A DNA stretch of 64,000 nt, taken from Larix kaempferi (Eukaryota; Streptophyta; Pinopsida; Pinales; Pinaceae). The translations under genes and the position numbers were made by a program. The DNA is taken from contig BSBM01000260.1 in the NCBI GenBank assembly GCA_027924585.1, positions 15,141,001 to 15,205,000 on the forward strand, in the 5' to 3' direction. Of this stretch, positions 32,752-45,124 are shown in pieces. The notes below the pieces were generated by a model. The model was not told where the DNA came from and did no database searches. It worked only from the letters and a program-made list of their open reading frames with translations. Each line of letters begins with the position of its first letter. The stretch's first letter is position 1.

Positions 32752-34060
32752 TTGGTAAGTGAATTTTTTCAAAGCTTGATAAATGTGGAAATGAAGTCAA
32801 TATTTTGGGTGATAATTAATGTACATGAAGTACAAGGAAGAGGAGGAATACATATGCACGTTTCAAGAGATAATGTCAAAATTATACAAAATCAATGTCT
32901 TTATGTTTCTAGCATAAAGGCAAATCTATTATCTACTAGTAAAATTGCATATGAGAATTTTATTGTTATTTTAGACAAGAAACAATGCTGGATTAAAGGC
33001 TAAAACGATTGAATTATTGCTAGAGCACTGTAGAGTAGTGATATGTAAAGGTTTGAAGGTGTTCCAAACAAACAACGTTCTTTTTTGACCTACTTGTCTT
33101 AAAAAAACCAACTGTGGCATGAAAGTTATGGCCACTAAATTATTTTTCGTTGGGATTACTTCATATGAATAACTTGGTGAATGGATTGCCTCAAATTGAA
33201 GAGGGGGAGGAGTTTGTGAAGCATGCTTGGCGGGAAAACAACATCATCCAAAATTTGATGACAACAAAACCAAGAAATATTGGATACTTGGCCTCTTTCA
33301 TAGTGATGTTTGTGGAGCCATCCAAACTGAATCTATAGGAGTGCACAAGTACTTTGTTAAATTTGTTGTGAATTTCAAGAAATAATCAGGTTTATTTTCT
33401 GAAATATGAACTAGATGTCTTTGAAGCTTTAAAAAAATTCAAAGCCTTGGTTGAGATTAAAAGTGGTCGAAGCATTAAAATGTTAAGGAGTGATAAAGGA
33501 GGGGAATATGAATCCAACACCTTTCATGATTTTCTCTATAATTTTTACATTTGAAGGAAGAACTTCATTGCAAACACACCACAACAAAATGGTGTAGCAG
33601 AAAGAAAGAATTGTTTGAGAATAAAAATGGCTAGGTGTGTGATGAAAGGACATAGTCTTAGTGATCAGTTTTGGGCTGAAGCAGTTCAAACAATAGTATT
33701 TTTATTGAAGTCCCACAAAGGCAATTTGTGATAATACTCCTTATGAAGCCTGGTTAGGAAAGAAGCCAAAGGGAATATGTGTAAAAATATTTCATTGATA
33801 ACATATGCACATGTTCCAGATAAAGATAGACATTAATTGGAAGGCAAAGGTAGGAAATGTATATTTATTGGATCCAACACTGAATGGAATGCATAGAAGC
33901 TATATATCTAGTAAATAGGAAGCTTGTTATCAGTAGAGGTGTGATTTTTGATGAAAACCCCCACATGTGAAGACATTTGAATTGTTGATATCATAAAAGA
34001 TAGTAGATCTATAGACATGTGTAATCTTCACTTGTGGCTGTGCGAAGCCTACCTATGGGT
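32752..34060 (+). pseudogene. Copia protease end and integrase relic
   Basis: The sequence opens with the end of a Copia protease region (QNQCLYVSSIKANLLSTSKI, then FIVILDKKQCWI). A damaged pre-integrase region follows (GLLHMNNLVNGLPQI). Then comes the integrase core: YLASFIVMFVEPSK, FKALVEIKSGRSIKMLRSD with KGGEYES (about 33495), and TPQQNGVAERKNCL (about 33575). The end of the core (DQFWAEAVQT) and a C-terminal piece (DRH, CIFIGSN) run to about 33930. Many stops occur. RT and RNase H are absent. The element is a fragment in + orientation, of a lineage different from the first Copia. Confidence 0.85.
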
Positions 34061-34077
34061 AGTTTGTGGGGTGGTAC

Positions 34078-34861
34078 CAATGATGACAAAATCTATGAAG
34101 AATCGACGATTTTTTCCCTAAGCCGAAAAATCGGCGTGTAAAAATCACGGTTTAAAAAATTGCGGGCTGATGGAAAAATTTGCCCAGGACGTTGAATCCG
34201 TGTCTTAAGAGGGGTAAAGTGACTTTTTTTGTCATTTGATTGAGTTGATTTTTGGAGGAGAAGGGCAGGAGGGGGAGATCGGAGACACCATAGAGGGTGA
34301 TGTGCTAGCATCGCCACCACCTTCTACACCGATTGATACAACTAGTCCTCCATCCATCACTCATCGTCCGATATTAGATGCAAGGCCAGGGCCTTCTGCT
34401 ACTACTACTAGTTCTAGGGGCAAGCGTGACAAATGGCCCATGATATTTTTTCGTAAAAGGGGAAGAGGGCATTGACATTAGATAGCTAGCTGCTAGTTTT
34501 CCTCAGATACATTTATAGATGCGATGTCATTTTGTATTGGTTATCCACTTTTGAGTCCTTGATTGGACAACTATGATGTTTCAGGATTCAGTATCGACTT
34601 TGATGTATCATTTTATATTTGGCATGACTACATGATGATGATGTATATTAGTGCTTTCTCCATATTTATGTTCCACTGTGTTTATCTGTGATGTTATTGT
34701 TGCTTTATATGTTTAAAATTCTGAAAAAAATGAATGTATTTTGTATTTTTTAATGTTTGCCAAGGTTTGCCAATTTTTCCTGATTTTTTCGCGGATGTTG
34801 CCTATAAGTTGTATTTGAGACCCTTGTCGGTTTTTTGTCGATGCCAACTTTTTCAACATTG
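34078..34861. mobile_element. Hat-like element 3, 784 bp
   Basis: Ends are CAATGATGACAAAATC and (reverse strand) CAATGTTGAAAAAG. Flanks are GGTGGTAC (34070-34077) and GTTGGTAC (34862-34869), matching at 7 of 8. Subterminal words AATCGGC/GCCGAAAAATCG and TTTTTTCGC lie near both ends. An 80-codon proline/serine/threonine-rich open frame (34236-34475) is inside. It may come from the end of a lost transposase, but I do not recognise it. Confidence 0.72.
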
Positions 34862-34869
34862 GTTGGTAC

Positions 34870-35130
34870 ACCCATTATTACACTTTATCATATTTTATTA
34901 CCCTAGTTTCCTATTTGTGGATAGTACTTTAACCCTACTGGAGTGGTATAAATACACCACATTCCTCATTTGTAATATTATATCAGTCAAGTGAATTCAC
35001 TTAACTTGTGACTTTCTCTTGGCTATGGTTAAAGTATCTTTTTGAATTCTTCTTGAGATATATGTTAAGTGCTTGGATTAGGGTTTGTTAAAGTGATCAT
35101 GCAGATCTACTATCAGTTATGATCTCAACA
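34870..35130 (+). mobile_element. LTR 3' part with TATA box
   Basis: The sequence contains TATAAATAC (34947-34955) and ends GATCTCAACA directly before a tRNA-Met-like primer site at 35131. This is the 5' LTR of an element whose internal region follows. The left border is masked by hAT-like element 3; the LTR may begin to its left, near TGTGGGGTGGTAC (34064). Confidence 0.6.
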
Positions 35131-35142
35131 TGGTGTCAGAGC
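35131..35142 (+). promoter_or_regulatory. Primer-binding site (tRNA-Met, one mismatch)
   Basis: TGGTGTCAGAGC differs from the canonical TGGTATCAGAGC by one base and follows the LTR end without a gap. A short gag-like start may follow at 35397, but stops appear at once and no pol follows. Confidence 0.7.
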
Positions 35143-35144
35143 TA

Positions 35145-38100
35145 GTGTGACTCTTTCTTCCGTATTCAACACTGTTTCAAAGCTGCCACAGTTTTGAAAT
35201 GAGGGTTTTCTCAACACCCTATTTTTTGGACAGCAACTACTTTTAGGGTTTTTTCTTACCCTTATCTTCACTAGCGAGCTCCTCCTGAGTATATTTGTCT
35301 ATTTTTTTGATAATTTAAGGGACGATTCTGCAGTTTTATGCCCCTTTTTAGGATAGCGCACTCAGTCCAGACTCACTATATATTTTTCAGGGCAATGGTG
35401 GTAAAGTGTGAGCCATGTTGAAATTTTGAGAATTGGGCAAGGAATGGAAATTCTGAAATTTCACCTCAACCTCAAGCCTCAAGGTTTTCCTGATCTATTT
35501 CCTGTAAATTTTTAGCGTTAGGGATGATGAATCTGAATTATGAATTTACATAATTAATATTTCATCTCTTCAACCCAATTTCACAGGGCAGCCCAAGAAA
35601 ATAAATACTCTTCAAGTGTACTTCAGTGCCACTAAACTACAGCTCTTTGGGCACAATTTCCAAGCATATAACAGACCTGAAATGTCTTCATACAGCAGAT
35701 TACATCAACAGTGAATATGTCCTCTTATATTCCAGATGTGTTAAATCACTTAACAAATTCAACTCAATGTTTTGTCAAATCAACTTGCATAGCTAGGGAT
35801 GGAATTTACATAATCATAAAGATAACAGTAGCTGAAAACTGAATCTGCAACTACACAATTCTGATTGCTAAAGTCCATCTATACGGATAAAACATGAAAT
35901 GCAAGTACTTATCATAGCTTTATCACAAAGTTGTTACAAGTCAATCTCTCCAAACCCAAGCTAGGGCGTAATGAATATAAATATGTCAAATAATAATAAT
36001 AACATTAAATAATAAATGAAGTGATCCATCCTAAGTGAAAGACATGACCTAATGAAGGGACATAACCCATAAACCATTGTGACTTAGTCAATACTATAAG
36101 TACACCTTCTGCCAAATTGCTTGAAGTCTGAGCATAACTAATTGGGTTCTCTTTCCACCTTTGTGTCAACATGAGATGGATTCAATGATATAGTTGGAGA
36201 TTGATCCAATCTATTGTTAAAATAAGGACACAAGTCAGACTGTTATACTTGAACAGTCAAATAACTTTTGTTAAACACTTCACTACACTCTGATATTAAG
36301 CTTGAACAGTTAAGAAATTAAATACCATATAACTCAGGAAGAAAATTTCAGACCCTGTAAGTTAATATACCGCAAGAAGTGTAAATAGCAGCGGAAAAAA
36401 TACATGAACAGCAGGCTGTAAAAATTATTGCAGACACAGTGACTCTTGGTCAAATGACCCACTTCAAGAGAAATTTCATTATTGAGCAGTTAAACTCAGA
36501 AATGTACAGAAGAATTCATTTCCAGCCATCTTTGACAGTACATAATAGAGAAAATTCTTGAAATCTGAGATAATGTTTCACCTCGTAAACTAGCTGTAGG
36601 AGACTAAGGAAACTGAGCCTTCCAGCTTTCCAAAAACTGTCTAACTAACGGCAAAAGGAGACGCAGCAAATTTAACTAGAAAAAAACAGCGCAGAACTTC
36701 AACAGTATGGCCCTCACAAACAGACAGTAAACTGCCTTGGAAAATGTGCCACCCAGCTACCTTGTTTTCTGTGCCACAGCTCAGCTGTACAACTTCTTGT
36801 CTCTCAAAACTGGCATGCGTGTGTTGAAGCCCAAAATGCAACACACCAGCTGGATGACAACTCTCAGGAGAGAGGCCAATGTCACCACACTCCTCTCCTC
36901 TTCGCTTCAGGTTGGCTCTTCTCCAACTCAAGGGGGGTATCCCTAAGGTAGGATCGCTAAGGCAGGTGCAACGGAGGGCAAGGTGAATGAAGAGGCTGCC
37001 TTAGAGAAACAATAGTAAGGAAAAAGGGTTTTTTACTTGGGTGATGGGAAAGATGGGAGGATCAGTCCTCGAGGAGAAGGCCAGTGCCAGTATATCAGAG
37101 GGGCGAATGGAGTCAAAAGAGGGTTCAAAGGGGCCTTGTGTCATATGTGACTGAGGGGGAAGCCATGCTCAGTCTAATGTTTGACAGATCAGAAAGAGTA
37201 CTTCTTCCTCTCTAAATGCAGGAGGTGCACTATGCAAACAAAAGATCAATACCTGTGTATGCACGCTCACAAAGGGAAAATGAAAGCGGGCTGCCAAGAA
37301 TTCTTCGCCAAAGGGAAAAAGAAGGCCAGCTGCTAAGAATTTTTCGCCTTCCAATGTGGTAGATTGTCACCCTTCTATGGCCTCTTACATGAAAAAAGGA
37401 AAACGCAGAATCTGGAAATGCTCACACTCGTCTAAAGAAATCACAAGCTCACGCCACAAAAAACACTCAATTTGTCCAAAGAATCCCATAATATTTTCAT
37501 TAAGTTCACGGGAGAAGAAGTTCCCAAGTTTTTCCATCTTACAATGAGGGAATTTGGTCTCTTTTATAGCCCAAAAACTCACCTACTTCTGGAAATAAAA
37601 TAATGAAATAAATGGAGATAAAAGTGAAAAAGACTACTTTTTGTCTCAAACATAAGTTTTGAAAAAATCTGAAGGTGATATTTTTTAACCCAAGAAAATT
37701 CCACGTATGAGAAGATCCCCCCCAGCATTGGTAATCACGGTGGACAGCTCGGCAAAGGTGAAAAACTTCACATGACCTCCGGCATTCATTGCAAACTGGT
37801 GCCATTTTCTGATAGCAGAGATGATTAATTAAATGGAACACCCGCTTTGGTTTAATGGTTCCAATCCTCCAGGATAAAACAAAAAACCATAAAAAGTTGA
37901 ACTGTCAGTGATACTGCTGGCTGCCGATGATTTCAAAAATGTTTACGAGGCCGATTGCAAATTTTTTTTACGAGACCCCTGGCGCCTATCGTGACTGGGT
38001 GTCATCCTTTGAAAACTGCTGATTGTGAACCGGCGTTTATTTTTTGAAGGTAGAAGAACTCAGCGAATTTACCGTGTGTTAACACAGTGCTATGACCAAC

Positions 38101-39830
38101 CGCGGCCCAAATTTTGAGTTGATTTATGAGATCGATCTCCTATGCAATCGGTGGCTGATAAACAGTGATGCCATTTACTCTCTGCGCCGTGAATTTCTCC
38201 ACTTCAGTTATATAATCGGCTTTCACTCGACCGGTTTTTTAGTGCAAATTTATGCCCAGCACTTCAGACTAAGGCTTATGGCTGCCAGTTCGAAGTTAAA
38301 TGTGCCAAGTGTCAATCCCAAGGTGGGACAACTTGTCAAATTTTGAAATCGGCTGCCAATTCTTCGACGCTGATGACCCGTGGCTCTGTCTGTTAGTTCA
38401 GTCTTGACCTCCTCTAACGACGGGCAACATAAAAAATTTATGCAACTCTGTGTTAATCAATCGGCTGTCTTCATGCAGGGGATACAGTATAATGTGCATG
38501 CTCACGGTTTATCAGCAATAGAAAAGCAATTCACCAAATCCCTTGAGCTGAAAGTCCTGTTTTTTCCAGCTTGCAGAAATATTTGAGAATGATGGATTTA
38601 ATCGGCAGCAAATGCGACTGATATGAAGAAGTGTAATGCACAATCATTTTGTCAGGTCTATCTGCCTGAATTTAGGTCCCTGGTCCTCACGCTTCATTAT
38701 TTAATGGCGATGTAATGTCCAAGCGAATTGAATAAACTGCTCTTGTGTTGATACTGAAACACGAGCTCTGCAAAAACAGTCGGCTGGATAGCAATTAATG
38801 GTAGCAATTAATGGACTGATATGATAGCAATTAATGGTTTGAACAAATCGCGATTCCAACACAACTGTCAAGTGGCTGCTAAAGGAAATGTGCGTCTCAT
38901 TCCACCACTTGGCGTGACCCCCGATAATGTTAATTTCACGGGCTGACTTTGATGAGTGATGATCCATGGCTCGAAATTTTTCTGGTGTTTCCTCCTAAAG
39001 AATCCTGCAAAAGGTGAGTCAAGTAGCTGAGATGGGATGATACTTTCCCTGATTGCTTTGTTGAGACGAACCCCGAGTCAAAATGACCTCCGATTGACTT
39101 TCAAATTCTGCTGTGCTAATTAATTTGAACACCGGGCATAGCAGATATTCATTTGCAGAGGAACATATGATCCAGATGGGTTGCCTGGATTCACAAATGT
39201 CACGAGTTTTTTGGTATTTTCTCATTTTTTCCTTTGAAGAAGCTTCTTCCAGTCTACCCACATCCGGCTGAAGTGTCTCAGGATTAGAGAGACCAGCCAA
39301 TATGTTTGTGATGCCTGTCATTATCAGGTGAATTAATTGGACCAGTAGTACCAGAGCTTGAAACATGCAATAGATATGCATAGTTGTCTTTTTATATGAT
39401 TCTCACTTTGAAATACGACCTCTGGAGAGTCCCAAAAATGATCCTATTGTGTGCCACAGCCAGTTACATGGCTGCCAGATCTGCTTCCTGAGGAATTGCT
39501 CGTCAGCCAGAACATCTACTTCTGATTTGGATGCCAAGAAAAATAACACTGTTCGATGGCTTTCCCAAGCACAACATATGTCAAACTTTACTCGTTTGCT
39601 GACTGCTTTTAAACATCATCTCTGCAGGTTCCATTTCTTTCAAAACAGCTCCAAACTAACCCAGAACCCGCTCCCAAATTTGTGCTGGTTCCAGGGTTGT
39701 CCAAGTCTGCATCCTTGCTGATTTCTTCATAGGCTGAGAGTAGTACTTATTACAGGAACCCTTAGAGCAACCATGAAACATTTAAGTGACGACCCATGTC
39801 AAATGGGGAGGTAACACAACTCTCTTTCTC
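35145..39830. other. Unassigned repeat-derived DNA, no gene recognised
   Basis: Nothing here can be named as a gene. 35640-35800 shares words (TCTTATATTC, AAATCACTTAAC) with 42450-42540, and 36085-36105 resembles the LTR at 27920-27945, so fragments of LTR elements are likely. 38030-39300 repeats the word ATCGGCTG. A 48-codon stretch on minus (37690-37840) without stops is noted among the findings. Open frames elsewhere are short and overlap on both strands. Confidence 0.5.
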
Positions 39831-39834
39831 TCAG

Positions 39835-40390
39835 CTGTACTGACTGTCCAAAATCTGCAGAAATAATTCTTGGGAATCATGCCCACTTTGGAAACTGCGC
39901 CCTGCTTGGGAATCGTGCCTCCACCTAGGGATTCGTGCCCCCTTTCTGCTGCAACACTCTCTTTCTCAGCTGCACAATCTCTCCCTCTTGAAATTTATGC
40001 CCTACCTCTCCAGCTCTTTTGGAAAGTGTGTGTAACAATGCAGCCTCAAGTGTCTTTTTATTTCCTCATTAGGGTAACTGAAAATGACTTTTCATCTTCA
40101 ATAGCTGCGATTAAATCCAAGCCACAAGATCTAGGGTGGAGATTAAATTTCAAGATGATTTAAACTCCCTAAGTCATACTATATAAAATCTCACTTTTCG
40201 AAAAGTCACATTTAACCGTAAGTATTTAAAAGGTACACCTTCTAACTTAAAAGTCACTTTTATAAACAAAATGTACATCTCACTTTTAAATTAAAACATC
40301 ACATTCATAAAGTACTTTAATAAAGTCACTTTATGAAATTTATTGAGACTGCATTATTCCAGACTTCTACACCCAGGCACCAGGTGCAAA
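39835..40390 (-). repeat. LTR-like fragment related in layout to family A
   Basis: On the minus strand it starts with AAAGTGACTTT-rich sequence (40340 down to 40150), has CTTGGATTTAATCGCAGC, and ends in a series GGGCACGAATCCCTAGG, GGCACGATTCCCAAGC and GGGCATGATTCCCAAG (39870-39930). That parallels the AAGTCACTTT part and the GCAC..TTTCGAGG array of family A, with a different array word. Borders and duplication were not found. Confidence 0.45.
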
Positions 40391-40753
40391 AGTACTGCCC
40401 GAGCTACAAAAAGCTAACATCTATAACATTCATAACAATGGAATAATTTGATCTATTTTAGTGAAAGATAGTCCCAATCTCCCATCCAAATTTAGTACCA
40501 ATGCTGAATTGATGACCTACATGGAAGTGGAATTATTCGATAGAACAAAAAGGAGGGACAAATTAAATGAGCAAAACATATTGATTCAAATTTAATGGGG
40601 GGAGAAGAGTGAAAAGGGAAACAACAACAAAAACAACTTTATTGATAATTGCAAATTCCTTTTGGAGAAAAAGTAAGCCACCGATTTGGGTAAAATATAC
40701 TACCATTACTGCCTAGACTATTAGATATCCAACTCGTAATTGCAACGACCCAA

Positions 40754-40791
40754 TTATAAGAGTAGAGCTCTACCAATTGAGTTATATCTCT
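40754..40791 (-). pseudogene. trnA-UGC: Plastid trnA-UGC 5' exon relic
   Basis: GAGATATAACTCAATTGG and TAGAGCTCTACTCTTATAA correspond to the plastid trnA 5' half. The anticodon-side TTGCA has become TTATA. The group II intron start follows. The 3' exon is absent, so no tRNA could be made. Confidence 0.8.
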
Positions 40792-40870
40792 CATACTTGG
40801 GCATGGTGGAGCATACATGGACAAATAAGATGCTTTTTCTTTTTCTTCCTACGATTTTTCTTGGCTTAGG

Positions 40871-40908
40871 TGGGCTATCATGAACTTGAACCAAAAACCT
40901 TGCCCATG
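40871..40908 (-). pseudogene. trnI-GAU: Plastid trnI-GAU 3' exon relic
   Basis: On minus, GGGCAAGGTTTTTGGTTCAA followed by GTTCATGATAGCCCA is the T-arm and acceptor half of plastid trnI-GAU with several transitions. The end of its intron (TGAATCACTCTTGAAAAAG and onward) lies on the upstream side. Confidence 0.78.
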
Positions 40909-41154
40909 AAGTAAATCCTCACTCTTGCGATACTATCCAATTAAGTAATTTAAAGAGAATGATTGGATTCTTTTTCAAGAGTGATTCATCATACTCGAAT
41001 TCCATTACATGGAATTGTATTCTCATATTTCTTTCATATTACATATCCATTGTATTATTTTATGCTATCCTATTTATTTATGACGTCAACACTACTCATA
41101 CTATTGATGAGGAGTATTGACGCATAGAAGAAGTAGAAACATTATGGAAATGAC

Positions 41155-42215
41155 TTGTTTTATGTTGTGTTCTTTTTAGATGGAGCTTATGTTCCGAGGA
41201 GACAATGTTTTGTGCACCTCAAATCTTCAATTAGATACCTACGTGATATTCTTTTGAAGTCTTTGGATCTCATGCATGGGCTCATATTCCCAAAGGAAAG
41301 CGCAGCAAGTTCCAATTTAAGAATTGACACTGCATTCTAGTGGACTATAACAAAACCTCCAAGGCATAGGTTGCTTTTGATATAAAGGAGATGTTTTCTT
41401 TTAATAGGTTGCTTTTGATGGTCTATCATATTGACTCATTCAACTAATTCTATCTATAGTTTCTTTACTAACTTTGGAAATTCATCAGATGGATGTCAAA
41501 AGTGCTTTCTTCCATGGATGTTCTCAAAAGATATTTATGTGCAACAACCACAAGGGTTTGTCTAGAATGGTCCCATTCTCTTGGTTCGTAAGCTTATGAA
41601 ATCCTAATATGAATTGAAACAGGCTCCTCGCACCCGGTTTGATAAGATCCTTTGTTAGTTGTGGCTTTGTTTGCTGTGAGGTTGAGCATGATCTTTACAT
41701 TCACCATGGCAATGGCCAATCTCTTATTGTTGTGCTCTATGTGGATGATCTCCTTCTCAGTTTCTAACTGGTCACTCCACATCCATGATCAATGATTTGA
41801 GGTGGTAGCTCAAGGACTCCTTTGAGATTAACTATTTAGAGTTGTTTTGTTCCTTTTGGACCTTTCGATTTCATAGATCTTTGCTGGGATTTCTCTTTCT
41901 CATCATCAGTATAGCTTGAATCTCTTGTAGCGCTTTGGTATGGAAGAGTTCAAGCCACTTGCTATTCCAATTGCTTCCAGGATGAAGTTTCAGGCCCTGT
42001 GCCCTTTACCCTTCCTTGATTCATTTATTTATCGATGTTTTGTTGGGATTTTACTTTATCTTACTCATACTTGGCCATATATCTTCTTTACGGTTAGTAT
42101 GTATACCTGCTACATGCAGAAGCCTCATGAGAGTCATAGTCAAGCCGCTAAGTGCATTCTCCGTTATCTTAGAGGAACCACTCACATGGGCATTCTGTTG
42201 AAAAAATTTTGCACT
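41155..42215 (+). pseudogene. Copia reverse transcriptase relic
   Basis: 41470-42215 reads HQMDVKSAFFHG, then SCGFVCCEVEHDLYIHHG, LIVVLYVDDLLLS (about 41730), FGMEEFKPLAIPIASRM, FVGILLYLTHTWPYIFFTVS, YMQKPHESHSQAAKCILRYL and RGTTHMGILL. These are successive blocks of a Copia RT, with the YVDD motif intact but many frameshifts. The piece before it (41155-41340) may be the integrase C-terminal region. RNase H is missing after 42215. Confidence 0.82.
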
Positions 42216-44354
42216 CCTACAATTAATGCACAACTGAAATTTCACCTTCTTAGCCCTAGAATTTTCAGCCTTAAGGACTGCTGTAAACTAAAGTGTAAAA
42301 CAGCAGCAGAAAGATCACAATAATTCACTTCTAACAGCTTCAATCTTCATGGCAATTCAAGGAGAAAAGATACCAAACCAAGATAGAAGTTTTCAGCCCA
42401 TCTAGGGTAACTTATCAACCAACAACTAGATCTGTAAATGTATTTTAACAACTGTAAATACAGCAGTATAACAGCAGTGAATGCAGCCCCTTATATTCTT
42501 CCTTTAGATGTAAATCACTTAACATCTAGTTTTTAAGTTTAACTAGTGTGACGTAGGTTGCATTGTCAAGTTCAGCATAGTACATTGGTTACAGTTGCCA
42601 TGGAGGTTGACTTCTGTGAAGGAATGCTTCTAGCTGTATCCCTGACTAGGATTTCAATCTTGTACCAGATTTCATATTTATACAAGTGTGTAGTTCATAA
42701 AATTATCTAAAGAGGCTTTTTTTTTGAGCTGTTGAACTTCAATAGTGCTTTCTTGTTATTTACAAGCTTGAAATATTTTATTAGTTAACCTTTTCATTTG
42801 CAATGTTTACCCACTGCATCATTTATTGGAATGTTTTGTTTTGTAAACTCTGAAACATATTATTGCCTAGTAATTTTCTTTTGTGGTTTCAGGTGTTTTA
42901 AAAGCTTACCGTACCAAGGGGGTGGAGAACTTTTTTACCTTTATCTTACAACATACTTGTAACTATCCACTATTATATTCATGAATTTTGTTATTGTCTT
43001 TTATGTGTATATGTATTGGAGGTCTCGAGGTGCATTCAAAGAAGTGTTTTTCTTTACTTTTTTCTTTTGCCCTAGCAGTTACACCCGAAAGATATTGGCC
43101 TTCTTGCCACTTTCGATATTCAAAGAATGTGAAAGGCATCTTTATTACCTTCATAAAGGTGCGAAGGAATATAAAATAAAAGAGGTGCTGTATAGTGACA
43201 ATCTTAATAGGTGAGAAGTATGATGCTGTTGTTCTGCAGGCAGGATGGGAGTTCAATTCTCAATTTCGTTAGAAAGTTTAATCACATAGAATATGCTGAT
43301 TAAAAGCAAAATGTTGTGGCAGTGAGGATCACGAGGGTGGTACAGTTGTAACATTATTGTACCATAGATTCACTGTTATACTTATGGTATAGACATTGTA
43401 ATGTCTAGTTTAGAGCATAATGTGCAGATGAAAATCTATTTTCTATTGAATGGAGAGTTTTGAACATCTACAGAAAAAGCTGATATGTAACAAAGTCACA
43501 ACCTTGTATAGTTGGATCAATCAATTCTAGTCGAATCATTCAAAATTCTATTTCAATGTGTTGATGTCGATAACCACTACACGCATATGAGATCAAGCTT
43601 CAATATTTTTCTGATTTCAAGGGGGATCATTTCTTTAGTTCAATACAGAGTACCAGTGTAGATATTGGAAGCTTTTACTTTTCATAGCTGGAGATGGATG
43701 GCACCTTTTCATCGTAGTATGTTGCCAAGAAATTATAAGCTTATTCAACATACTTGCCCACGGAAAAATAGTTTCAATATAATATGTTTCTGCTGCACTC
43801 GTTTCTTTCCTAGTTTGATAGAGATTTCCGAACTCTAACAATGTCTGGGATCTCTTCTGAATTCTCGTTTCCAAATTTTGTCATTGACAGCGTCTTTTCT
43901 TCTGGACAACTGTTATTTCCATAAAATGCAAATAGAGGATCTGCTGGGTCAAAGTCATTGCTAGGTATACACAAAATATAGAGCCCAAGCATGAAATTCA
44001 AGCAATAGCTAACAGGGCCTGACTCTGTAGTTAACGTTCACGAGGTGCCTTCTTTATCCAGCAATTTGACCACTTTGTTTTTTAATCATGAGCTCGTATT
44101 TGAACTTAGTAACATTTCTTATGCAACTTTTTAAATATTTTTCTAAAGTTTTCTCCTTTATATTTTATTCTTGTAAAAGGATGGTAGGGATTAAGGTTTT
44201 GGATCGGGTTTTCATGCTCTTTCAATGCTTTATATAATATCTATTGATTATGAATTTGATAGCATGTATTTTTGCTGTAATTTTGATATTGGCTTATTTT
44301 CAATGGCCAGTTTTACTTTACAACACAGTCATTACTGAGATCCATTGCACATTA

Positions 44355-44535
44355 ATTTGGAAACGTGAGACATTCTATTTTCAAATTATTCTTTTTTTGT
44401 GTCAAGCTTCTCATTTTCCAAAATTAATTTTCAATTATATATTGTTTTGGAAACGTAAGACATTCTATTTTTAAATTATATTCTTTTGTGTCAAGCTTGT
44501 CAATTTCCAAAATTAGTTTTCAATTAGATTTTTAT
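44355..44535. repeat. Direct duplication, unit about 90 bp, two copies
   Basis: Both copies carry TTTTGGAAACGTRAGACATT, TTTTGTGTCAAGCTT and TTCCAAAATTARTTTTCAAT in the same order, offset by about 90 bp, with a few substitutions. Confidence 0.85.
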
Positions 44536-45124
44536 AACAGCATATATGTGTCAAAGTCGTGGATGGAAAATCCAATAGATCAAAGATCCCTAACGCTTGA
44601 TACAAACCCAGGAACTTAATCTTATTCTGCGCTCTGACAAATATAAATTGTGTTTGTACTAATTTAGAGGGGCAAGCAAAGGAAAAATACATGACTAGAT
44701 GGGGCATCACCTTTACGAGTTGATTTGTGGTCATGTCAGCAGTTTGGCAGCCATTTTTGTCACTTTATATTTATCTATGATTATGAAGAGAGAACATTGT
44801 GTTTTACAAGAATCATATGAAGAAGATAAATTACTTAGGAATATTCTTGTCACATAACTCAACTTAGTTTTTCCAGTTTCTTAGGCCACTCAATGCTTAA
44901 GTGGATCAGTGCCATTTAAACCACATTTTTGGTGGTGCTTGATGTAAATTTGTTATCGTTGTTTTAGAAACTTTCAATTATGTATGATGCATATTCATCC
45001 ATAGTGGAACTATTGGACCAATGGATATACATATTTTTGGGATCTTTGAGCAATATGAAAATCTTGTTATGATAATTTTTTGTATTACTACTTCTAAGGG
45101 TCACATTGTGTTTATTTACCAAAA

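Larger units (their letters stand above)
40660..41000 (-). other. Nuclear plastid DNA insert (trnI-trnA region)
   Basis: On the minus strand the order is that of the plastid rRNA operon spacer. First comes the end of the trnI-GAU intron and its 3' exon, then a short spacer (GAAGAAAAAGAAAAAGCATC, then CATGTATGCTCCACC), then the trnA-UGC 5' exon and the first about 100 bp of its intron (ATTGGGTCGTTGC, GGTGGCTTACTTTTTCT). Differences from the plastid sequence I know are mostly C-to-T and G-to-A, as expected for methylated nuclear DNA decaying over time. The copy is truncated at both ends and non-functional. Confidence 0.85.

Noticed and set aside
40754-40908. Functional nuclear tRNA genes
   Set aside because: Only half-tRNAs next to plastid group II intron sequence are present, with mutated anticodon region. 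It is a plastid DNA insert.
43078-43213. Possible exon after TTTTGCCCTAGCAG
   Set aside because: 44 codons with no known domain, no convincing partner exons, and a following intron that would be only about 30 bp.
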